Below are positions 9,651 through 18,626 of a stretch of 64,000 nt of DNA, piece by piece (position 1 is the stretch's first letter; every line of letters starts with the position of its first letter). Under the pieces are notes generated by a model, which did no database searches, was not told where the DNA came from, and saw nothing but the letters and a program-made list of their open reading frames with translations. The position numbers were made by a program, and so were the translations under genes. This stretch comes from Skeletonema tropicum. Its lineage: Eukaryota > Bacillariophyta > Thalassiosirophyceae > Thalassiosirales > Thalassiosiraceae. The stretch is taken from NCBI GenBank assembly GCA_037178625.1, contig CM074130.1, forward strand, positions 2,666,001 through 2,730,000, given 5' to 3'.

Positions 9651-11954
9651 TTACTTTAAAGCTGAAATTTCATTCATGAATTTGTCGTAATCTTCTGTGA
9701 CGGAGTTTTTCTTTGACGTTTCCACTGTTGAAATTCTAGTGTTAGTGACCTTTGGTACAGGTTTCTTCGGCACAGCCCGCTTCGTCCGAAGATGAGAGGG
9801 CATGAAACCAATAACGGCCTTGTCACCGTCGTATTTCTTCTTCTCTTCTGCAGGAGGTAATGCATCTTTCGCTTCGGTATCGTCTGTTGCACCGAGAGAG
9901 CCAGTATTCGTATGTATCTTCGTTGGGATAAGGTGCCACAGCTGGTATGTTATCATATGATGTATCGCCGTAGGCATCGTCAGTGTTGGGGTATGCATGG
10001 GATGTGTCTGGATAGTTTACTGCTTCATCGTTTACAGGATAAGGAATATCGGTAATGCCAACGTCTGGAGGTGGATAGTTCGCAGGCGATTCGTCTCCAT
10101 CATTCATCGAGCCACCGTTGCCATTTTCAAACTCGTCTGGTCCCTCATCGTCAGAAGGTGGTGGAATACATTCTTCAATTTCATCCTCTTCATCATCCGA
10201 GGGAGGAGGTAGACACATGTCAACCTCAGCGTAGTTGTCGTCACCATTACCTTCTTCATCCGATGGCGGGGGCTCGGCCAATGCGGATTCCGAGATGTGA
10301 GGATGATCATCATCTTCTGGCTGCAACTCTAGCGTATTTTCTTCTACGAGCACATCATCTATGGACGGATATGCCACTGCTGCCATTTCTAGGGCGTCAT
10401 TTGATCCCATTGCAGGCGGGGGAGGCGGCGGCGGTGGAGGAGGTGGTGGCGGCGGCGGCGGCGGCGCAACTGGTATCATTGGTGCTGTAAAGTCTACATC
10501 AGATAAAGGGACAAAATCTGCGTTCATTTCTCCATGTCCAAATCGTATGGGGGTTGTAGGAGGGAAGAAACCAGCATCCCTCCATCCCATCATTTGCTCT
10601 CCAGAAAACGGACCTTGTACAGCACCTGTAGAATTGTCACGATAGTACCAAGCATTTTCAGTAGCATCTATCTGCTGTTGTATTTGTTGCTGTTGCGACG
10701 CCATGTGTTTGTTGGCATGGTCAATTTGCTCTTTTTGACGCATCGAAACTTCTTTCGATTGTCGTTCAATTTGCTCTCTATTTCGATATTCGCCATAACC
10801 TTCCGAAGAAGGATTTACAGGATCGTTCACATCTGCCTCTTCTTTTTTCGATTTCTTTTGTTTGTTCCGAAGCCATCGTGGTAAGTTCTGATTGTTGCTC
10901 TAGCTGCTGCTGCTGCTGCTGCTCGTCTATAGCTCCTTCTAAATCTACGCCCAAACTTTTTTCGTATTGCATTTCTTCTGCGGAAGCCCAAATGTCAGCC
11001 ATTGCACTCGTTTTGTTACGTTTGGCAGCGCGAATTACAGCTTTTGACGGTGCCGGCATTAGAGGTTGCCCGTGTTCATTTTTGGTTTGCGGTGGTGGAG
11101 GAGGAGGTGGAGGTGGTGGTGGAGGTACAGCAGTTGGTGGAGGTGGTGGAGGCGGAGGCGGAGGAGGTTTTTGGAAGATCGATGGTGGAGGAGGTTGAGG
11201 TGGAGCACGCATCTGCATCTGTCCATGAACCATTCTTTGATTGCTGAATTGTTGTTGTTGTTGGCTGTGCATACCAGGACCTCGCTCATCCCAACGCCGT
11301 TTTCTATCTGATATATCTTGCTTATTACCAACGTCATTATTATGCCCCTGTTTCTTCATCTCTACATCAAACTTTTGTTGCAGCTGACTCGGCACAACCG
11401 CCATTCTCGCATTCATTGTAGTGGTCTTCTTTTCAGGAGTCGCCCCAATACGTCTTGGGCTTTCCAGGAGGCGGCGCTCCAAATGGGTTCATCAACTCAT
11501 CATAATATACACTTGCATATCTCTCCAGCACACTGTACTTGGACTCATTCAATTTTTGAACACCCTCGACATGTCTTTTGTGCCGCTATTAATTGCAACT
11601 CCTTCTCTCTCTGCGCTTGTTCGTGCAGCTCTTTCCGCTTGGCACTTGCTGCAGTAACAATTTTTAGCTCCTTTCTTAGGCGTTCGAGCTTTTTTGTCTC
11701 ATTGGAGTCCAGTCCACCCGATCTATCCTCATCAGCGTCGCCCTCAGTTATCCTCTCTGCCTCCTCCTCGACTCTTTCCGAATTTATCTCGCTTGCGCTC
11801 CAACAGCGAGATTTCCGCCCTAACTTCATCGATTGCTCGTGTAGCTGCCACCTTTTCATCTCGAGCTTTGATCCGGGCATTCTTATTTTTCTTCAGTTCC
11901 TTCTTCCGCTGTTGGACGGCGATAGACGTCGAGAGGATTCTCAGATTTTGCCAT
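9651..11954 (-). CDS. WBP11-like spliceosomal protein with GYF domain, six frame breaks
   Basis: Start ATG is at 11954. The WBP11-type N-terminus is NPLDVYR, then QQRKKELKKNKNAR. It is followed by an acidic coiled coil (LRKEL, KRKELHEQ), ERYASVYYDELMNPFG, polyproline tracts (about 11090-11170 and 10400-10470), polyQ (about 10908) and a GYF domain (WYYRD, GPFSGEQMMGW, about 10495-10660). The C-terminus has FMPSHLRTKR and YDKFMNEISAL, like the FVPTALRVRR and EAFMKEMEGL motifs of WBP11. WBP11 acts in pre-mRNA splicing; GYF domains bind proline-rich peptides, possibly its own. The protein (about 765 residues) is spread over three frames. Breaks lie near 11919, 11785, 11578, 11457, 10884 and 9906, each needing one base to be skipped and with no room for an intron. 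It could be frameshifted, a pseudogene or mis-assembled. Confidence 0.7.
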
Positions 11955-12063
11955 GGTCAAAGGGGATAGATGATAGAATGTAATGCTACTCACTCCACTG
12001 CCAACTACCCGACATCATGGCATGGGCATGGGACTGGCTACTAACTGGTGTGGTGGTGGTGGT

Positions 12064-12084
12064 GGGTGGGATGGGTGGGATGGG
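12064..12084 (+). other. Potential G-quadruplex upstream of the WBP11/GYF gene
   Basis: Five G3 runs with loops of one or two bases (TGGG, ATGGG alternating) lie in a longer GGT-rich tract at about 12050-12130. The site is about 110 bp upstream of the minus-strand ATG at 11954, with the G-rich strand opposite to the coding strand. Otherwise the 447-bp gap 11955-12401 shows nothing else I can name. Confidence 0.55.
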
Positions 12085-12401
12085 TGGAGTGTGGAGTGTG
12101 GAGTGGGTGGGTTGGTTGGTTGTTTGTGTTGGTGGGGATTTTCATCCCCGAAAGCGGCTTCTAGAGAGATTTGGTGCCCTGGGTTTTGCCCACTCCATTC
12201 TGCAATTTCGGCAGCCAGGTTCAAATCTATCAGGAGATGGAGATGGAGAAGAAAAGCAGAAAGCCTGATCCTGTGGAAGTACTCTTCTAGTAAGTGGATA
12301 GTAGTTTGTCAGTGGGAAACATAGCTCGTTGTAGTATCTGAGTGAAATAAATTTAAATGAAAGTATAAGCACCATCAAACTCGGCTTGTTGCTCATTTCT
12401 A

Positions 12402-15400
12402 TCAACTCTCTGTCTTCTTCTCTTCAACAAAACGAGGTCTCGACTTTTTGCTCCAGGGAGATTGCATTCCTACATTTTGACGACGCCACAGTTTCTTCGC
12501 AATGGCAGTACTTTCACGCAAACTCGTGACGACTTCGGCATTTAAGCCTGATAGATCATCTTCCGTATCTTCAGTAAAATCGACCACATCACCCTCCGGT
12601 ACCAAAAACATCCCTGGGTTCCCAACTGACGAAATCACAACTTGTCCACATTCTTTCGCCCCTTCAGCAATCAAAGGGTCCAAAGGCTCACATACTCGAG
12701 CAGGCCACCATGGATAGTTTGTAACTTTTGCTTTAACAAGCCGATCAGTCAATTTTGAGTCGCACCATATGCCTGCACTTGTGTCTCGTGACTTCTTGAT
12801 AGTGCTAGCTTTTTTCGACCTCGTTTGCCGTTTCGCGTTCACTCCCAAAAGAGAATCGAGCTCTCCCCTTTCTAGCTCGATACGACCCACTACATCATAT
12901 GCCTTGGATAAAAAGCATTGTGTCAAAGCAGCAAGTCTTGATAAGGATTTGCACTCTTTAATTGCATCGCTCCAGTCATACGGATCTGCGTCGTCATCTC
13001 CTCCGATACTTCCACTCATCATGATAGCCTCGCTGCATAACATTGATGTTACTGCAGCATCATCCACTTCATTATCAGGGGATTCGGCAGGTGCATCAAC
13101 AGCTGCAAGCTCATCGAAGTCAACATCTTCTTCCTCGTCTCCAGATGCATCGTAACCCCCATACTTTTCGAGAACAGCTATTGCAGCAACTTTTGATTCG
13201 CCTGCGGCATTTGGGCGGTGAAGCTGTAATGCAGCTTTCAGATCTGCCGCGACTTGGTTCAAATGAGCCTTGCGTGCAACAGTGATAGCTGCAACAATAA
13301 TGTCACGGATGAGTGTGTACTTAGGTGTAGGAACTCTTTTGAGGGCATTAATTTTCATCTTCCAATTCAGTCCGCGTTTCTTTTGCTCCACGACATCTTC
13401 GTCGTCAGACTGAGCACTTCCATCTTCTCCGGCAGTATCAGCCTCTTCGACCGCCTTCTTTTGGCCAGAAATTTCATAAACACGGAGCTCGAGGTCTTTT
13501 AGACTACCCTTGATCGACGAAACAATATTGGCGTGGGACATTTTCAATGATCCTAGCCCTGCGTCTTCGTGATCTGCGGATGGACCAAGTTGCATTGAAC
13601 AGTCTTGAGTCCATGCAAAGGATGCATCGCTCAACTGCTTGCGCCACTCATCACGTGTGATGTCATGCCTCTTCCACGGGGATAGATCGTTGCACTTGTC
13701 TTCCATCTCTAACAAGGCCTTTACTAGCACATTTACAGTGCCGTTGCCACCAACTTTGTCATCCCACCACAACTTGTCACAAGTCACGTCCGAAATGGAA
13801 GGGTTGCCTTTCGCGACATCATCGTCAGCCTTCCTGCTGCTTCTTGTCTGCTTTTTGCCTACGTTTGCGTGAAGATCCATCACCATTTGTAGTCCGGTCA
13901 GCAAAAAGTAATCGGAAGCTTTCTCTCGGCCCGCTTTCTCTTGCCGTTCTTCTTCCTGATGAGCTACTAATGTAACTTCAATTGCCTCCTCAATCTTCTT
14001 CAAATCATCTTCAGCATTACCAGCCAATCTCCCACTGCGTCTCCCATCTGCAGCATCACAAGCACTCTTCGCATTCTCTAAACGCCTTTGTAAATCTTCC
14101 ATTTCTCTTTCTCTGGCCTGAGCGCGAGTGTTGTCTTTCTTTTCATCATGAAGTCGACGTTTCAGAATTGTGAGTTCACGTAGTTCATAAAGCGTTTCAC
14201 GCTCGCGCATACCCCGATCATCAAGGCAGCCAAGGAACTGCTCAAACAACGGCTTCGTGTCAATAACATGCCAGCTGCTGAATGGATTCAATTCCACACC
14301 AAGAAGCTTCAATTCGTCGGTCAACGACATTGGTTTCAGTCTTTCGATGTGCACCATCTCTGGATCATGTCTAAACACATAGAAAGCATTGTGATGACGA
14401 TCAAAGCCAATGGGTTCAGATCTTGACACGAGTTTCGTGATACCATTCTCAAACGCCTCATGAGCCTTGATCCACGCCTTTTGTGCGGTTTCAAACTGTT
14501 TCTTGGTGGCGGTCGGCACAAAAGGCTTCTCCTCTTCTTCCTTTTCTTCTTCGTCCTCCTCTTCTTCCCCTCCTTCTACTTTCGCATCGTTTCCAGTTCC
14601 TTCATTCCCCGCACTACCTTTAGCCCCGCCTTCCTTTTTAGCATCGTTGTCAGTCTTTCTTGGTTTTGATGGTTTTTTCGGACCTTCGTAAGCTAGTCTA
14701 ACTTTGTTGTATTTCACCAAGGCCGCTCTTTTTGCTTTTTGAAGTTCGTATAGCTTTGCGCCTCTACCTAACATATCTTCTGATAGATCAGAGCGTTTTG
14801 CCAGGATGTCGTCAGTAAGGGTACGAAGCATTGCCATCAGTTCTTCCGCTGAGAGAGCCCATGGTTCAACTTGTCGCTGCAACTTTGACAACGCTTTTGC
14901 AAGCACGCCACTTGGATTTCCGATGTATGCATTGTATTCGAACTTTTCCCCCGATTTGGGCTCCTCGTTATCAACATCCATTTTTACATGGTTCCAAAAG
15001 TAACTCATATCTAGATTTCCTTCGTTCGGCAACACATCAGGTCCTAGCGATAGATCTGAAGTGTAGTAGCTTTCCATGAGTTCTACATAGTAGCAGAAAA
15101 TCTGCGACCACGACACAGCGTTTAGTCCCCCTGCCAATTTGGCTAGATCTGCCTGAAGTCGCAAATCAACTGGTTCGGCATCACTGCTTGTATCCTCAGC
15201 TGCAGACAACATCTTCAAAGCTGTCACGAAGAGATGTGTGATGAGGGGGGGCAACGCCTTCGCTGCTTTGGCATTGCCGCTTAATACTTCGTCTAGTGCG
15301 TAAAACATAGTTTTGACTGAAAATTTGGGGACGGGATAGTTCTCGTCTGCAAGACCTACATCGCCGCAGAAGAAGTGCCACACCTGCAGTACATCAGTAA

Positions 15401-16895
15401 CTAGCCCACGATCTCTATCCGGCCCAAGCTCTGACAAGTTCCGGGTTTGAACAACATTTGAGCAGGCATTCTTGGAGCTCCACTTGCGCTCTCCTGTACG
15501 CAAGTGGGGTGGAATGATACATGCGAGCGTATCTGGCAAAGCAGGAGGCCTTGTAATATCTTTCCGAGGTCTCACACCCCACTCTTTGTTCTCCGAGTGC
15601 AGCCGAGTATCTTCCATGGGAAAGCGACGTCTCTTCAGTTGCTCTGAAATCCACTTCTTCCTCTTTTCGGCTTCTTCCTTTTTCTTCTTTCTATCTTCTA
15701 TAGCAGCGCGTTCTTCCGCAGTCATATTAGCTTCCTTCTTCTTTTTATCTGCTTCCGCCTTTTTCTTTGCCATCTCTTCCTTCTTCTTTTGGCTAATCTT
15801 TTCAAGTTCCTTCTTCTTCCTCTGCTCTGCCTTCTTTATGGCGGCCTCTTTGGCTCTTTGCTTCTTGGTCCATTCAGGGCTGATTTTGAAGCTCGCCCTA
15901 ACTTTCATAAATCTCTCCTCTTTCAACCCTTGCTTCAAGGCCATATTCAGACGACTCTTGAACATGTTTTGATTGATAGATGCCGCGTGCTGGTGATGTG
16001 CCAAAATCCATTTGCTGATGGCAATCGCAGAAGAACCTGTGCGATCTTTTATTGCAACGATTGCTTCGTGAATCATTTCGATGTAGGATGGTTTTCCTCC
16101 TTTTTTAGAAGAACCTTTTGATGCGGGACTTTTCTTAGATGATGCATTTGCAGCTGGCGTTGCATCATCCGATTTTAGCTCGCCCGAACCTCCATCGGAT
16201 TTGGCCAGCGTGGCCTTCTTTGCTGATGCAGACTTCTTTCTAGCCATCTCTTCCTCTTCCATCTGCGGTGTTGTGACGCTGTCAAACACTTTGCCTTTAC
16301 CGGGTGTTGTGCTTTCACTCTTTTCTTTCGCTGGTCTCTTTGCCTTCGGCTTCGGTTTCGAGTCTGCATTCTTTCGTTTCTTTATGGGCTCAAAGGAGAA
16401 ATTTGCATCTAAGAGTGCTTCAATACGATCATCTGTGAGAGGACATTTTTCGTTGTTTTCACGCATCTTGTAATACTTCCTCTGGTCTTTGGTGAAACTC
16501 ATGAGTTTCTGCTTCACTTTGTCGTCCGTGATGCTTGAGTAATCCATGACTCCTTCGTCCTTAATGCAGGGTTTCAGTTTGTCGAGATTTTCATACCACC
16601 TGTCGTCAAGAACCGACCTACCATCGCCGCTGGATGAATTCTTCCTGGAAGCAGATGCACTCTTCTTGTTGGCCGATGCGGATTCATCGCTGGTTGCTTT
16701 ATTTGATGACGTGATGATAGAGTATGGTGAAGGTTTTGATGCGGTTGCAGCAGCGGCAGCAACTGGTGGATCTCCAGTTGGAATCTGGGCATCTAGAGTT
16801 CCCCCTCCATTTTGAGATAAGTTATCGGGCGGGCGTTCCAAGTCGAGAACGGATGACCCCGCAGCTGGAAACTTGAGATCTTCCTCCCCTGACAT
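12402..16895 (-). CDS. Large chromatin protein: HA-like, H15, DDT, WHIM and PWWP domains
   Basis: 1,497 residues, one uninterrupted exon. Residues ~95-170 resemble the helicase-associated domain (QRKYYKM, PLTDDRIEALLDANFSF). Residues ~268-340 form a linker-histone H15 winged helix (SYIEMIHEAIVAI, ISKWILAHH). A Lys/Glu-rich coil follows (~345-425), then a DDT domain at ~500-620 (VLQVWHFFC, LFVTALKML). A WHIM-like motif is near 825 (EPIGFDRHHNAFYVF). Coiled coils and acidic stretches follow, and a PWWP domain sits at ~1385-1450 (VKAKVTNYPWWPARV). DDT and WHIM modules occur in partners of ISWI remodelers, where they measure linker DNA; PWWP reads methylated H3K36. The protein is probably a nucleosome-binding remodeler subunit. 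The combination with H15 is unusual. The start is the first Met and precedes an acidic N-terminus. Confidence 0.8.
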   Translation of the reverse strand: MSGEEDLKFPAAGSSVLDLERPPDNLSQNGGGTLDAQIPTGDPPVAAAAATASKPSPYSIITSSNKATSDESASANKKSASASRKNSSSGDGRSVLDDRWYENLDKLKPCIKDEGVMDYSSITDDKVKQKLMSFTKDQRKYYKMRENNEKCPLTDDRIEALLDANFSFEPIKKRKNADSKPKPKAKRPAKEKSESTTPGKGKVFDSVTTPQMEEEEMARKKSASAKKATLAKSDGGSGELKSDDATPAANASSKKSPASKGSSKKGGKPSYIEMIHEAIVAIKDRTGSSAIAISKWILAHHQHAASINQNMFKSRLNMALKQGLKEERFMKVRASFKISPEWTKKQRAKEAAIKKAEQRKKKELEKISQKKKEEMAKKKAEADKKKKEANMTAEERAAIEDRKKKKEEAEKRKKWISEQLKRRRFPMEDTRLHSENKEWGVRPRKDITRPPALPDTLACIIPPHLRTGERKWSSKNACSNVVQTRNLSELGPDRDRGLVTDVLQVWHFFCGDVGLADENYPVPKFSVKTMFYALDEVLSGNAKAAKALPPLITHLFVTALKMLSAAEDTSSDAEPVDLRLQADLAKLAGGLNAVSWSQIFCYYVELMESYYTSDLSLGPDVLPNEGNLDMSYFWNHVKMDVDNEEPKSGEKFEYNAYIGNPSGVLAKALSKLQRQVEPWALSAEELMAMLRTLTDDILAKRSDLSEDMLGRGAKLYELQKAKRAALVKYNKVRLAYEGPKKPSKPRKTDNDAKKEGGAKGSAGNEGTGNDAKVEGGEEEEDEEEKEEEEKPFVPTATKKQFETAQKAWIKAHEAFENGITKLVSRSEPIGFDRHHNAFYVFRHDPEMVHIERLKPMSLTDELKLLGVELNPFSSWHVIDTKPLFEQFLGCLDDRGMRERETLYELRELTILKRRLHDEKKDNTRAQAREREMEDLQRRLENAKSACDAADGRRSGRLAGNAEDDLKKIEEAIEVTLVAHQEEERQEKAGREKASDYFLLTGLQMVMDLHANVGKKQTRSSRKADDDVAKGNPSISDVTCDKLWWDDKVGGNGTVNVLVKALLEMEDKCNDLSPWKRHDITRDEWRKQLSDASFAWTQDCSMQLGPSADHEDAGLGSLKMSHANIVSSIKGSLKDLELRVYEISGQKKAVEEADTAGEDGSAQSDDEDVVEQKKRGLNWKMKINALKRVPTPKYTLIRDIIVAAITVARKAHLNQVAADLKAALQLHRPNAAGESKVAAIAVLEKYGGYDASGDEEEDVDFDELAAVDAPAESPDNEVDDAAVTSMLCSEAIMMSGSIGGDDDADPYDWSDAIKECKSLSRLAALTQCFLSKAYDVVGRIELERGELDSLLGVNAKRQTRSKKASTIKKSRDTSAGIWCDSKLTDRLVKAKVTNYPWWPARVCEPLDPLIAEGAKECGQVVISSVGNPGMFLVPEGDVVDFTEDTEDDLSGLNAEVVTSLRESTAIAKKLWRRQNVGMQSPWSKKSRPRFVEEKKTES

Positions 16896-16905
16896 GTTGA
16901 CTGTA

Positions 16906-17145
16906 TCAACTCGAAGAAACGCTTCTTTTACGTTGATGAAAGAGCAGTAAAAATAAATGAGTTAATGTTGGATGATTGTACATTTTATGGTTCAGATTAG
17001 CATAATAGTCAGAGAAGAAGGCACAAGCATCGCGTCCATTTGCAGCAACGGCGTCTGTCTTTAAATAAAATAGAGGGTGCAGCTGATAGGTGATCTCAGC
17101 AATCTGGTCATCAGTAATGCTTTTTACAGCGGCAGCGCACGACAT
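16906..17145 (-). other. Upstream ORF or small gene before the chromatin protein
   Basis: A 79-codon ATG frame (MSCAAAVKSITDDQIAEI...) ends ten bases before the ATG of the 1,497-residue protein, on the same strand. It has an ordinary amino-acid composition for about 60 residues and then a hydrophobic/basic tail. It could be an upstream ORF in the leader, an independent small protein, or chance. I recognise no family. Confidence 0.25.
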
Positions 17146-17858
17146 CTCTCATCTTTCTTAGCATTATTAGCATCGCGGATGCATCTCTCAGTGGAATATC
17201 TTGGAAAGCCAGTAATTAGACCAAATCACTCCGATTGATATCAAAAACTCCACGTCAAAAATTCGCATCTACCGTCGGGGTCGTCACCAAAGCGAGAAGA
17301 GTGATAAAACGTTGAAAAAAGAGGCTTTTGAGGCCATTTCAATTACATACCTTCTATAATGGGACGGGGATCAGGTCTATCAAGCAAGAAAGTAATGGGC
17401 GTGAAGATGATTCTACTCCTCCCAACAATGACAAGGTGTACCAACTCTTCGACGTTGTGGAGGATTTGAAGTTGATCAGGGGAGGTTTTCAAAATAGAGG
17501 GATGAGGGCTAAAATAAGGGGGAACAATCTCTCGTTACTTTTAAATCATCATATAAAATATAATGTGTGAGTCTGACTTTGAGGGCGTATTCAAGGAATG
17601 ACAGTAAAAGAGCCCCCTTTTTCATCCCACAGATGACAATACAGAGGACGAAGAAGAGGCGAGCTACTCAAGCGAGAGATGAGAGTGAGCTCGCTAGGGC
17701 TCTGGAGCGGCACTGAGCTGTCGCATCCCATCCTTCTGCGCACAAAATCCTGACTTTTGACTTTGCCGATGCGTGCAACCACCATCAAACTAAATGCAAA
17801 ATGCCGACCATACGATCACTATAATTTGGTATATCCTACGCCCTACAATAATCTGCTC
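17146..17858. other. Intergenic region before the AlgH-like gene
   Basis: About 710 bp hold the promoters of the chromatin-protein gene (minus) and the AlgH-like gene (plus). Short frames at 17328-17570 and 17591-17788 look non-coding. Nothing else is recognisable. Confidence 0.4.
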
Positions 17859-18611
17859 ATGATGCTGTCTTCGTACCTTCTAGTTGCGTCGCTGTCTCTG
17901 TTCTGCAATGGTGTAGCAATGGCATTCTGTCCATCTAATGTTGTGATGCCCAGTCGTCGCTTGTCATTTTTGTCCATGACAGAAGGTGATCACATCTCTT
18001 CAAAGATACGGTATCTCGGATCTGGCGATGATGCAATCGTTCGTCCAGGCGTGGTTTTGGTGGCACCAAAACATGAGTACGATCACTTTCTCATGAAAAG
18101 TGCTGTGTTCGTTTATGCGATTGGATTAGATGAAAATCAAGATATGGTCATTCGAGGAGTAATTATTGATCATCCAACTGCATTTACAATAAGCGAGATG
18201 TCGCCCAATGTCATGGGCAGCCTCTCTAACAACTTGATGTTCCGTGGTGGTAGGAATGGTAGTGATTCCGCGATGCTTTTGCATTCAGCGGGTGGAGCCA
18301 ATGGGCATGTCAAAACAACAGGAGAAATGATCGGGAGCAGTGGTATTTATGAAGGTGGAGTGGTATCTGCTATGGAGGCTGCAGACGCTGGCCTAGCCAG
18401 TCCGGATCAGTTCAAGTTCTTCTTCAACTACATGCAATTTCGAGAAAATGAATTGGAAGAGATGTTCCAGGGGGTTGTTGATGATGATGGTAAACCAGAT
18501 GAGTGGGTGAGTTTGGAAGTTCCACCTGAGTTTGTGCTTAACAGTGACTTGGAGAGAGGCGAGATGTGGTCTAAACTACGGAATACAATACGAGAGATTC
18601 GTCAAGGTTAA
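17859..18611 (+). CDS. Plastid-targeted AlgH/UPF0301 (DUF179) family protein
   Basis: 250 residues from the ATG at 17859. The frame extends further upstream, but MMLSSYLLVASLSLFCNGVA is a clean signal peptide followed by MA|FCPS, a diatom plastid cleavage motif. The mature domain has PGVVLVAPKHEYDHFLMKSAVFVY, RGVIIDHPTA, a FRGG segment, LLHSAG and the C-terminal NYMQFRENELEEM region. This is the order of the AlgH/UPF0301 fold. The family is widespread in bacteria and plastids and its biochemical function is not settled. Its stop is 15 bp from the stop of the convergent AlkB-like gene, so the 3' UTRs must overlap. Confidence 0.8.
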   Translation: MMLSSYLLVASLSLFCNGVAMAFCPSNVVMPSRRLSFLSMTEGDHISSKIRYLGSGDDAIVRPGVVLVAPKHEYDHFLMKSAVFVYAIGLDENQDMVIRGVIIDHPTAFTISEMSPNVMGSLSNNLMFRGGRNGSDSAMLLHSAGGANGHVKTTGEMIGSSGIYEGGVVSAMEAADAGLASPDQFKFFFNYMQFRENELEEMFQGVVDDDGKPDEWVSLEVPPEFVLNSDLERGEMWSKLRNTIREIRQG

Positions 18612-18626
18612 AAGGAATAACATTGT

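Noticed and set aside
10071..11247. Glycine-rich and basic plus-strand proteins opposite the WBP11/GYF gene
   Set aside because: These are the reverse of polyproline and acidic stretches of the minus-strand gene, which has recognisable domains.
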